From: Sperchopsis tessellata
Taxonomy: Eukaryota; Arthropoda; Insecta; Coleoptera; Hydrophilidae
Direction: 5' to 3'
DNA: 43,160 nt
Assembly (NCBI GenBank): GCA_033557685.1
Contig: JAWQRN010000062.1
Span: 1-43,160 of the forward strand
Part shown: positions 1-13,100 of the stretch, piece by piece
Layout of the letters: every line of letters begins with the position of its first letter
Position numbering within the stretch: position 1 is the first letter of the stretch
Translations under genes and position numbers: made by a program
Notes under the pieces: model-generated
Databases searched by the model: none
What the model was told of the DNA's origin: nothing
Seen by the model: the letters and a program-made list of their open reading frames with translations, nothing else

Positions 1-188
1 CTATCATATTCCGTGTTGCAGTTAGGAATCTATTGTAGGCTTCCTGTCCTTTTTTTTACGTGGATGTCAAAGGGTGAAAATAAATGAGGCATATCGTCCA
101 ATGTCTAGAATTCGGCAGTTTAAATTACACACTGCCTAAAATGATAATATAAAAAAATTCCTAACTACGAAGGTAATAGATATCCAAA

Positions 189-193
<5 letters not shown>

Positions 194-219
<26 letters not shown>

Positions 220-240
220 AATATATGTATATATATATAT
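194..240. repeat. TA microsatellite
   Basis: Alternating TA run interrupted by AAATATATG, then a second TA run. Confidence 0.9.
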
Positions 241-642
241 CACTCTCCCAACATCTTGAAATGTCCATTCACTTCAAAAATATCGCTTATTCATTGTTTG
301 AAACTGATTTTATTTTCATGTGGCATAATTCTTCAGTTTAGTAGGTAAATCAGTAATTGTTCTTTATCATTGCCATGAATAAAAATCTATCAAAATTTCA
401 ATTTTGTTACGTATGTGTAATCTAATAAAAGGTCAACTAAATCTTAACTTTACACCTTGTTCTGGCACCGATTTTAGTAGTTTCCATTTAGTTTTAGTTT
501 TGTTTAATAAAATGAGAAAATGCTGTTTGTGGAGTTTCACCTGCATTAGACAAAGCACTGAATTTTCAGAAACTGTTAATACAAATACATTGTAAGTTTC
601 GAATTAGCAGTGGTGAAGACCTAAATCTTGAAAACGATAATG

Positions 643-686
643 TACCCTTATATTATACATATACCCTTATATTATACATATACCCA
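643..686. repeat. 19-bp tandem repeat, about 2.3 copies
   Basis: The unit TACCCTTATATTATACATA occurs at 643-661 and 662-680, with a partial third copy (TACCCA). Confidence 0.85.
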
Positions 687-961
687 TTATTGTAAAACCA
701 AACAACATTTTTTATACAACTTATTTAAAAATGATTTTATATAAATATCTTTCTTGCAATTTTAGAAATTAACCTTTATTTGACATTACCAGTTTTTTTT
801 TAATAAATTAAAAAAAAATTGGACTAATTATAGAGCCCTGTATTACGCCAGCACTGGTTAAGTATAATATTAAATTATGTGCAAAGTTCTTCAGTGTTTT
901 AGAAACTATGATATTTTATTAAATTGAAAAAAAAAACTTGATTTAATAAAAGAATATTTAC

Positions 962-1104
962 CAATCTCGCCTGCTTTCAACCAGATATCTTCCAGAACTT
1001 CCAGTTGTTGTTCATCGGGTGTAATGTCATCACCGTTCATATTGCCCTCCAAATCTTCTTCCATCAGTTCCAACTGTAGCTCAGCTGGGAATTCCGAAAA
1101 ATCC
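962..1104 (-). CDS. Kdm4: Kdm4 coding exon 7 (last seen in window)
   Basis: After acceptor CTTTTTCTCAG, it continues in frame (CA|G Gln) with DFSEFPAELQLELMEEDLEG, a very acidic stretch to LKAGEI. It closes with donor GTAAATATT, so at least one more exon lies off the left edge. No convincing continuation was found in 1-961. Confidence 0.82.
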
Positions 1105-4100
1105 CTGAGAAAAAGTACATACAATGTAAAATACTAATTATACAGATGAACATACATAAACAAAACATGGTCAACACTGGTGAATTAAATAAATACAAAA
1201 TTGTTTATTAGTATAATTTTACTACCTCATTTAAAATATGTAAAACATAAGTGAACATGAAGGTAAATTACCTTAATAGATGTGACCAATATTTAAGTGC
1301 ATATAGCAAAACTTTGCTATTCTGTTTTATTTTAGTTACCCAGCTTTACAGATTACTCCATTTACAGGGCAGATTACATAGTTTTTCTCAAAAAGTTACA
1401 AGATCACAAACACATTAACAATAAGATAATGCAAAAAGAAAAACAACAATCAAACAAATAGTGGACGTAGGATTGTCTTAAAGAGTTATATTGAATATAT
1501 CAATTGATCTTTGGACTGTATGATATGTGGTACATATACTGTGAATAGGAGAGTATGTTAGAAGGTTGAATGAAATGCCGTGCCTAGAATTGGTGGACGG
1601 AACACGAATGTTAAGAAGGGATAAGGAAGTAGGATCATCGACAAGGTAATTAAATAGTTTGTAGATGAATTGTATATCGATTACTTTTCTACGAGCATTG
1701 AGAGAGACCAGATTGAAAATTTTAAGTAGAACAGCATTAGGGAAACCTTGTTCTGTATAGGTATTGAATTTTTTCAAATATAGATACTTCAGAATTTTTC
1801 TTTGCACACGTTGCACACAAATGGAATAAATTCAATTATTGTGCTTATTTATAAAAAATCCCGAGACATGTTAATTTTAGTTTATGAAATGGCTTCGTGC
1901 TATGTAATTTTACAAAAATGCCTTCTAAAATACGGCACCATTTGTTTGTTAATGGACAAACTAAAAGAAAAAAATATAAAAAAAGTGTTTGTGGTCGAAA
2001 ATCTGTTTCTGCTCATACAATTCTTTATGTCTACAACTTTTCTCCTAATTGTTAGACCAATATACTTTTACCCGAGGTTATGTATGGTAACCAGGTACAA
2101 TTCAAATTCCTTTAAAACTTTATTAACCAAAATGATCTATTTTAAAATCATGTCTATTATTATCTTGCGCATATTTTATAATTTGTTCAACAATCAAATC
2201 TTTTATTTCGTTATAAAACTACATATAAAAAATATCTAGCGGACATTTTCTTTCTAATTCAAGTTTTATTCTCTGTATAGCTTCATATTCATTTGTTTCT
2301 GACTATGTTATATGACAATTGTCTGCTTTTCGCCATTTCAGTTTGTCTGTTGATCTTGAACCATCTTGTAACATCCTTTTTTTACTACTAAGGGTCTCTT
2401 TACCAGAATCTTCATAGGTGTCACCATCTATGTGAATCTCAAACATCACTACCACATCTGTATCGTGTATGTTATCGTTGCGTAACAATTTATCATCAAC
2501 TTTAGGTAGAATGTATACGACATCAATTTTATACTTCTTTCATATTTCATATGTAACCTCCATTGAGGACAGCTTAGAGCTTTTTTTGAGTTGGAAATCT
2601 TTTCATATTGAAATATTATAAAAATTTAACATACACTGATCACACAAAATGCCACTAAGTTATCCACACAGAGTGGTTACATACTAAATTTTAGTTTTGA
2701 AAGTGCATTTTTTCCACAGATGTAACTGCAATTTTTTCGTCTTTCGGCTGAACAGACTAGCAGATCAGGTTCATATATTGGATATACGCATCAGCGAAAA
2801 TTTGAGCAATTTTTTTGCAATAAAATTAAACAAAAAGCTCTTCACTTTTATGAACAAATGAAGCAACTGGAGCCATCTACTTCCGCTTCCCAGACCGATA
2901 GAGAATTTTCAAATAGCAAAAGATGGCTAACAGCTTTTTAAAAGAAATGCATTTCATAACGTGAAAATTACATGTAAGGTTACATCAGCAGATGAAGAAG
3001 CAGCCAAAAATGTATCCCTAATTTACAATTGTGTGATTTTTTTAAATGTGGTTTGCTGTGCTGCACTGCATAAAAAAAGAATTTACCGTATATAAATAAG
3101 CGTGCGTAAGGTTATATTTTTTATAAATAAAATGAAAAAAAAAAAAACCTTTATAAGCAATTCTGTTAAACAATTTATAAATTGTTACAAACACTATGAA
3201 AAAAATCACAAAGTAACTGGTGCATTAACGTTAACAAAATGTGTCAACGACTGCAAAACATTTGGAGTGTTTAGAAGTGAATAGCAGATTTCTAGTACAT
3301 TTAGGAACATAAAATGTATTTTCTAAAGCTAACAAATTGCTAATAAAGATTATATTATTATAAATTTCAAGTTGTACATTGCCTTTTCTTCAGAATCCAA
3401 ACATTAGCATTTTTCTTGATCATATATTATGGACAATACTTCCATTAACTTCTCCGTTCATGAGCCGTTTAAATTTCTTGTTTTCAATGTGTATTAAGAA
3501 ACGCTTGTTTTCATTTAGTGTAAGTTTGTTTTCACTAGTGCAAAGAGTAATTATATACATATTTATTACTTCTTCTGCTTGGTTATCACTGGAATTCTCA
3601 GAAGAGTCCATAGCTTCTGTCAATTAGTCTGATCAAATGCTTGCCTCAGATCCAAAAAGCACAGGTAGACATCTACATCATGATTATATGCAGTTTTAAT
3701 GAAGTGTCGCTTGACATAAATAGGAAGATGGGTAGCACGGTTTAACTAAATTTCTTTGCAGAATAGAAAAAGATAATTTTATACTTACTGTCCAGTAAAC
3801 GTGGCAGCCATCGACCTTCCTTTCTTTCTCCCGGCATCTATAAAACTTTGGGGTAACGATGGGTTGTTCTTGTTGCACAAGATGTCCTGAGGCAAAGGTG
3901 ATGGTGCTGCACACTGCTTGTTGGGTTCTTCAGGGTGAGGACCAACATCCTGGCCTTGAAGCCACTTCTCATATCTAGAAGTAGATAAAAAACACCAAAA
4001 TTAATAATTAATCCAAATAAAAAAAATTGATACACACATTTGAGAGGTCATAACACTGAAGATACCTATTTTTAGATTCAACCAATATCTAATATACAAT

Positions 4101-7100
4101 ATAGATTGTGTTTTATATCTTTTGCCCAACAATATTAAATTGTTGACAGCTGAAAACAAATACTTAAGTCAAAACTTGATACTTGATCAATTCTGATTTC
4201 TTGGCTTTAATGATGTTTAGATAATGGAAACAAAATTCTAACAAACAATACTAAACTGCAAAAAAACTTGATGTACATTGAGTTTATTATTATTTGCTAG
4301 AATTTTGCTTCTACAGTGCATAACTCAACATTTAAACTTTCCAAAATATTGTTTATAATCGTTTTAATTATAAAACTTACCTGTCAGGTTGGAATCTTTT
4401 AACGAAAGTATCCATCGAAATTTTTACCATGTCTTTGCTGCAAGTGCATTGTGAGGCCCTTTTTCCATACTCAATCCATCTGGGGCAAGCGAAATTCGTA
4501 GATTCAGCACAATTAAAACCATGATTGAATCCAGCATGGTATCCGTAAGGGAAGGTGATCATAATTTCTCCTTGTTCTTGGGTAATCTTATTGTAAGGAA
4601 TAGAATACTGCTTTAGTATCTGGGGCGAGATCAAAGTCATCTTGTGCCTGAGAAAGGCTTGGCAGGTTTTGTAGCTGCTTGGGAAAAACCCGTTGGCCAA
4701 CCGCTCTAAGCGACGGCCATGTTCTGGAGGAACAGAATACCTAAAGAAAACAAAAGTGTATTACATGATCTTGTAAATATCTATAAGTAAAAAAAAAACT
4801 CAAAAATATCTAAATAACATTTTATAATTGTTGCCCAAAAGGGTCCAATAATGCACCACACTTTTTTATCTGGGTTAGTACTGACAAAATTTGAAATATT
4901 TACCAAGTTTTGGGTGCCCCAAAGTGCAAATAATTAATGGAATACAAATCCATATCTTCAGTGTGCCATGCGAAAGTTGTCTTCCACATGCCGAAGTATA
5001 AATACGCTGTGTTAACACCTTCGATGGAAATTCCATAATCTTCATTGACGTAGTCCAAAATCGTTCCTAGTTTGTTTACATTCCATTCCTAAAAAATTAT
5101 AAATAATGAAATATTGATGATGATTATACATAGGTGTTGCAAAAGATCAATGTTTCACCCAAAAAAAAATATCTACCATTAGTACAATTTATCTCAAATA
5201 AATCTTTTTTTGAACTTACATTGACATCTGAGTCAGTTAAACTTCCAGAAACATCTGCCCCATAAATTGGGGCGACATAAGTGATGTTTTTCCAATACTT
5301 TCTTTCAAGATCTTCGTAGTCAAAATGTCTTGGAGTTTGATAACGTTCAGAGTTGGCAAGTTCTTGGTACTGTTGGATGCTCATCGCTTTTTTCTGGATG
5401 TTGATCTGTTGGTACAAACCCTGCTTTCCAGTGACCACTTGGCAAATTGGGGCCGGGATTGTGATGTCCAAGTCTTCGATTTTGTAGCCACTCTTGCGTG
5501 GTACCCATTCTGGAGGTGGGATAACCTGAGAAATCATTATATATAATTTATATAAATAAAATGTTCAATACATTTTTTTTGTTGTTTAAATGTACAGAGA
5601 GAATTACTTTTTCACTTAGAATCTTAATTTTGGCGATAGATTTAGCAAACTGCATTTATCCTCACTATATAAGATATGATTTTAGCTATTATTTCCTATA
5701 AATTGTAAGGTAAAGTTTTTGGACAGACAAATAATGTATTATATTGCAAAATTCAATTGATTTCATACTTGAAAAAAATAGTATTTTAGAAAATGAGACC
5801 ATATAGCACCATAGGAATTATCCCACAAGCATACAAGATAGCACTGAAAAAATTAACGAAAAATTTAAAATTACACTTTTGTAATACGACTATTAATTTT
5901 GATGACGGGAATTACATATCCTAAAAATAAAATCTACATTTTTCACTTTTAATTTGTTGAAAGACAAGATTTTTTCTTAAAATCGTAGCTTTGGTGATAA
6001 ATTTAGGTTTTGTACGCTTTTTGTCCAAACTTATTATATGTAGGATTAATATACTAGATAACCATGATGTAGAATTTTTACCATGTAAATTCCATTGGTC
6101 ACTGATAAAATAAATGTACTGCATACAACAAAATCTATCTAAAATAATTAATTTGAAAAAATTTGGGATTTTTACTGTTTTCAAGTATCGAAAAGCAGAC
6201 AACACATTTTTTTCATCATGATGAATGCAAGATTTTAAATTAGTTGCTTATTTAAACTTTTCTTTTTCTCCAATAATAACTAACATCCCCATGAAGAGCA
6301 TGTTCCATAACACATTCCTTATGTGAAGATATTTCCACAATTTTTAAATAAAAAAATATAAAAAATTGTTAAAATCAATTTTTAAATATTTTTGGAGTGG
6401 ACATAATTCAACAAAAATTAATGCATCAACAAATGACAAAAAAAATATACTTGCATTTTTTAGTAAGTCAGAGAACTACCTAGGGCCACCAGGGATGGCG
6501 AGTCGTAGTCAGAAGACTAAGCATTTTAGCGAATATGTTTTTGAGGATTAGGGATGCCCATGTTACACATAAATAGGTGAAGGGCCAGAAAGGAATCACC
6601 AACTGTCTATAAATTATTTGATAATAATTGAGTCAGCCGGTTTCGAGGCATCTTGCCTTGTCTAGACTAGTTAACAAAGACATTAATACAAAGGGCTAAT
6701 GGTAAAAATACTTTAAGCTGAAATGCATGCCGCAACAGACATGTATGACATACAATCATATACATCTGTTTGGCATGCATTCATCCCATTAGTCCTTTGT
6801 TTTAATGTCTTTGTTAACTAGGTAGGTTTTAACTTTTGATTTTGTTTTCTTATTTGTTTTTAACTGTTGTATGTGTTATACAATACAATTTATTGCATCA
6901 TCAAATAAAAACACAAACAATAAAATAGCATCAAAGCTACTACAGGAAAATCTGAATCAAATACAAAATTGGCTTAGAATCTAGCGAATTAAGGCCAACG
7001 AGACGTAGTCGACCCACATAACATACACACTGACAAAAGAAACAGGTCCCCCAGTCTTCTTAAATAACCAACAGCTTCCACAAGAGGAATCATCAAAATA

Positions 7101-10100
7101 CCTCGGTATGCACCTGGACAGGCGATTAACATGGAAAACACACATCTGTAAAAAAGAATACAGCTTGGGGAGAAGGTCCGACAAATGTGCTGGATGATAG
7201 AACATAAATCACAGTTATCAATACCAAACAAAATATTAATTTATAGGACTATCCTGAAATCTATCTAGAGCTGGATACTGTCTCTGGGGCTCTGAAAGCA
7301 GTTTGTACATTGAGATCTTGGAAAGATACCAAAGCAAAATCCTACGAGTGATACTAAACCTTCCATAATGTCCCAAGCTGGCTTCTACTCAGGAAATCGA
7401 ACATCTGTTCAGTGAAACAAATTTAAGAACAGTGAGAAGTACAAGAACCGACTAAGACACCATCCAAACCAACTGGTAATAGGACTACTGAACGCCAACA
7501 ACACAAGGCGGTGGAAGTGCATAGATCCATTGGACCTGTCTCACAGATACGAGTGATCCATTGACATGACTAAAATACCCAAATGAAGAAGAAATTCTCA
7601 CTGGAGAATTATCTTCTCAAGGCCTACTCTACAACATTTGCTGAATGTCAATATTATGTATTAACGACAGATTGCAGAATAAATGGGCTCAAAAAAAAAA
7701 CTACATGGCCTGTCAAAAAGAAGAACAGTAGTAAAAAACATTACATTTCCTAATTAACTTGAATAAAATACTAAAACTGATTCAAAAATAAAATCAAAAC
7801 ATATTAAAATAAATAATCAAGAATTTAAATATTTCTATAGAGTAGTAGGAACCATCAAGCAGCACACCAAAATTCTCTTAATGTCTTGTGTTAATTTGTT
7901 ATATAATTTACTACCACTGTAGTCGATGTTTTGTTAGATAGTTTTCAACCTATGATAATGTGTTTCAAGCTGTGCATTATTCCTGGTATTGTAGTTGTGA
8001 CGTTCATTGTTTTTTTGAAACTCTTCCTGATCACTGTGAATAACCTTTTCACAGGTTAGTATATACAACGAAGGGAGTATCAGTATTCTTTCCTCTCTAA
8101 AACTATATCTACAGCTGTCCAATTAGTTCAATCCACAGAGCTTTCTAAGTGCCTTCTTTTGCAGAAAAAAAAACATGCTGAGCAGCATAGAAGAATTCCA
8201 TATGCCACCAAGCTATGGAAAGTGGGGTAGTATGCTTCCTTGGCACACTGCTGTGTCCCAACCCTCTTTATCCTTCTAATAGCGAATATTAATGATGATA
8301 ACCTCCTGTAAAGTTTGCGGACATGCTCCGACCAACTTAATTTGCTGTCCATTTAGAGTCCTAGGCACTTAATCGATGTTGGTCCAAGTGCATATTTAAT
8401 TTTCTGTGGCTTGGCAGTATTTATCCTAAGCTGGTTGGTGCAAAACCATAGCTCCGCTTCCCTAAGTACACTATCTGTGCTACGTTCCAACTCTTCAGTA
8501 GTAGAATCTGATACAAGAGGTGTCATCCGCATATAACAAGGTTCCCATCTATGTTGTTCGTGAGGTCATTCATGTACACTATGAAAAGTATTAGACCCAA
8601 TATAGAGCCCTGAGGCACACCATATCTTAGATTCAAGTACTGCAAGAGATGGTTGTTCCAACAGACTTTCTGCCGTTCTTTCGATTTTAATAATATTTAT
8701 TTAATAATAATTTCTCATGTGCCTATCATACACAATTATTTTCAAGTTCATATTTTTCTTGTGTCTGTTTTCGTTCTGAATGGCTTGCTTTATCTCACAT
8801 ACTACACCTTCCTTGCAGCTTGATTTGTGTGTCATATTTTAAATTGTTATTTATCTACTTTTGTCCTATACATTTAAATGTTTCTTTGTTCATGTTTATA
8901 TTTATTTCTTATTTTGCATCTACTAACAAGGCCAATTAAGCAAATAATCGAAACCGATTAGCTATATTATAATTAAATAATTTATAAGCAGTTTGTGTTT
9001 CCTTTCTAGACCTTCACCAGTTTATGTAAATGTTTTTAGAATAATCGGGAGTTGGTTCCCGACTCTTTGATTCAGTTTTTATCAAAGACTGAGAAGAGAA
9101 CGAAAAAGAAAACAAAATAACAACATTAACCTAAATTTTGTAAAGAACAGAAGCAACATTTTAATTTTTTGTTCAGGAACGAAAATGAAATTGAAAATAT
9201 TCAATGATACTCATATTAATAGATTAATAGAATGAGAGGGATGAATGAGAAGACAAGTCAATTTGAAGAATTATGTAAGTACCCCTATGTAGTTATAAAC
9301 AAATTTCAAGCTGCAGAATAACACGTAGCTCATTCTACAAGGAATGAAAAAATGTTAGCTACAAACTATCTCAAATTGGTGGTATTATTGCAGACAGTTG
9401 CAGAAATTCTATGCAGCATAGATTTTTATAATATAATGAATAATAACGTGTTATTAGTTGCAATTTATGTAGATCCAATGTAACAGGTAATTGTAACTAA
9501 CAAACAGCTAGAGAAAGGAAAATCAACTATGTGTGATATACCAGTTAGAATCAAAATGTTAATGGCAAAAGATTCTCAAGGTATAATTCAGACTATGAAA
9601 GCTAACTTAGTTCTCTCAATAATGAAAACTCCTTCTCAAACTCTGATGAATCAATGGGGTTTGAAAAATATGTTTATAATGAAGAAAAATCCAACTGCAA
9701 GCATTATCAAAAGTAGAGAAAATGTATCGGAAATCAGATCTTGATTTGAAGAATGCCATACCAAACTATCTTGAAATAGTACAAAATGCAGCTAGTATGC
9801 ACTGCCAACAACCAAAGTTTGTGATGAACGCTTATTTTCAGGTTAATCATATCTCACCAGCGCTCTAACTTGAAAGAGGACATAATTTCTCCTTAGTTAA
9901 ATTTTATTCAATCTATTTAATATTAAAAATGTCACCTCAATATTAATATTATAATGTATAGTATTAAATATTAATGTAATATCATACATAAAAAATTAAA
10001 ATTTAATTAATAAGTCTTTCAATTAATATAAGAGGAAATCTATTTGATGTTATAATATATATGCAATGCCAAAAATGGCCAAAATTTAAATATTCTAAGT

Positions 10101-13100
10101 CAATACTTTTTGTTTTTTCCTGCTTCTTGGTATCATGTATATGTATTATGAAAATTTTGAAATTCGTAAATGTATCATCTATCATGGTCATTTAAAATTA
10201 AAATGGTTTAATTTGTTTTTCAGCAAATGCTACTACATGGTTATTACAAATTTATAAGATCATATTTCATAACAGTTCTAGTATACAATTACAGTACAAT
10301 GCTACTATTACTAAATATTAAATAGTAAATACTAATTATGATTTTTTTTATGTAATTCAAGTTAAAACATTCTTCTTGAATATGTTATTTTAATACACAA
10401 GCACAAATTCTTATTCTAATGCGAAAATGGTAATTTCGTGTAGATTAATATCTAATTAGCGTAATGATTATTCAATTGTAACAATGAAACATTGCGATAC
10501 CTCTCATAATATGCTCACTCACAATCTCAAAGCATATATACATGGAATCAAATATGTATTCGTACATGGGGTACAGCTAATTACTAACATGAGCAGTGCT
10601 GATGACATCTTAATAACAGAAACACGTGTCCACTGCAATTCGGTATGTTTCCCATCATTTTGCGATGCGTAGTTCATTTCTGTATTTAATATATTGACTT
10701 GGCCGGTTTGCTTGATTCTTATTGAATGTTAATCCTGTATTTTTATATATAAGGTCAGTCCATAAATTTCTGTGTATTGATACTTGATCCACTTACAAAC
10801 AAAACAATTCTTGTTTTGAAATATACACTTAGAATGAGTGGCCAAATTCTTTTTCCAAGCGAACAAATTGGTTTTCATGAGGTCGTTCTATTTGGTATTG
10901 CTGATGGTATCATTATTATCATTTTTGATAAGTGGCAACACTGGTGGTCTACGTCATTTATCAGTTAAGTGATGAGATTTCTCATTTAGTTGTCATTTGT
11001 TAAAAACTGCTGTTGTAGTGAGGTGGTATAAAATATTTTCAATCGTTCCTCGCGAGTTTTTCCTGTCCCAATTAATCAAAACATAAGTAATGTTTCTCAT
11101 TGAATTACTTCTGCTGAATGTTATAAGTGAATTTCATTTTCGTCAACAGTATACTGCATTCCTAGCCAAGAAAAACATTACCATTTAGCCCTGGCCAGGG
11201 AACTCACTTGACATGAATCCCATAGAGAACATGTGGGAACTCACAAAACAGGTGATCGCCAAGAAAGTGATCACCGCCAAGCGCCAGTTGGTTGAATCTC
11301 TTATCAGAGAATGGCATCACAATACCGAACTACAACAAAATGCAAAAATCTGTATACAGAGAATGCTCCGACGCATAGAAGATATAATTGCATCACTAAA
11401 TACTGATGAATTTTATTAGACATTTGTTGATGCACATATTACTTTTACGAGGATAATAAATAATTTTACCTATGTCACTTGTTGTTTTCACGATCTCAAT
11501 ACACTCTTATGAATAAAAAATACCTACAAGACCTACAACCAATGATGTGTTCAAAAAATTCAGTCAAACTTGAAAATACATGAAACTGAGAACTATCTCT
11601 AATAATTTGACCGCCCACTTTAAATAGCCAAATTAATATCAATAATAAAAACAAACGACATGTTTTCTATTTGGAGGGGTGAAAATGCAAGTTCCGTAAA
11701 CGAAAAAATTAACAGTAATTAATTTTGACAACGGTGCTCTAAAAAAATCTTGTAGATTCTGAGCCAGCACTAACAGTGGATCAGATTTCAGAAAAGCTTC
11801 ATTCATCCCATCGAACTGTATACTGTCACCTAAAAGAGATAGCAAAAGTATCCCAGTTTGAAAATGGGTACCACACGAACTATCGGATGACAATTTCTAG
11901 CAGCGAATAAACATCAGCACTTATCTCTTAACACGTTTTGAACGAGAGCCATTTCTAAATCGCAGAAAGGTGACAAACAGTGGATACTGTATCATAATAT
12001 TTTCATAAATTCTGACACTTCAGATGTCTTTTTTTTTTGGGAAAATAATTAAACATAAGTAAAAAAAAAACAGCTTCCAGTTTTTTTGCATCAACACCAG
12101 TGACTTTTTACAAGGATGGAATTAAATGTGTTTTAGATAATGATGAAAAATATATCACTGATTAAAATGTTTCTTATTTACATTGTTTCAAAATATCTCA
12201 AAAATACGAATGGACTACTATACATAAAGATTGTATTATTGTTAAAAAGTTTATTACTGCCTACTTCAGTTCAATTAAGCAGGCTATTAAGTAAAATGTA
12301 GTGCCTTAGGGAAAGGCGTCAGGAGTCGGAGTCGAGAGTCTTCATCAGTTTTAAAAAATATCGACTCTGAAGTTTATTTTTCTGTCGACTCCCCATCCCT
12401 AGTTGCTACCTTGAGTTTGGTCTTAACAAGCAAAAAAGCTGTTGCTACAGTAAATATGAAATATATAGTATTAAATTTTATTAGTGGGTAAATTTCAGTG
12501 AGTCACCTCGCAAAAAAAAAAATAGTGCCTTATAGGGTGAAAATTAAACAGCAATAAGCTACGAAACTGGGCATGGCCTATGAAAATAAGATATAAGAGC
12601 AAGTATATTATATATCATGTGTTTTGGGAAGAATTCTTTGAAATTATTATAATTGTGAAAATTCATGTTTAGGATGCGAATGTTCTTTGATCAATAAAAT
12701 TTTGATAAATGAGACAATAAATTAACTTTTAAGGACTAAACTATTTTCATTTGAGAAAATATTTTTCATATAGATGAGTAATTTCCTTTTGAAAAGTATT
12801 GAGTATGTAGGTCTGTGTGCCATTTAATTCATTTATAATTTATGGATTATTTAGGACTGACGAATACCTTTGGTCAAAACTGAAGTTGAATCTTATCAAA
12901 TAAACTATTTTTTGATGATTCATTTTTTGAAAATTCTAACATTGTCCCAGATGCACCAACCTCAGAATTTTTAGATTGCAAGTTGGTGTTTGTTGTACCT
13001 TATTTGAAGGATAGATTTTCTGAAAAATGAAAATCCAATTATCCGTTCTCTATTTATTTAAAAATGGTTATTACTTGAAAACAGATAATTTGGTTTTCCT

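Larger units (their letters stand above)
1..961. other. Kdm4 intron 7, AT-rich, no exon recognised
   Basis: No Kdm4 continuation seen. It holds a TA-rich microsatellite (about 194-240), a 19-bp tandem repeat (643-686) and, on the minus strand at about 805-860, a short reverse-transcriptase-like stretch (TSAGVIQGSIISP), probably a LINE crumb. Confidence 0.4.

Noticed and set aside
1802..2239. 145-codon plus-strand open frame
   Set aside because: It is the antisense shadow of the piggyBac-like remnant and has no recognisable domain of its own.
10484..10672. Open frame containing ADDILITETRV, like an RT catalytic motif
   Set aside because: No flanking RT motifs before or after; the resemblance is too short.
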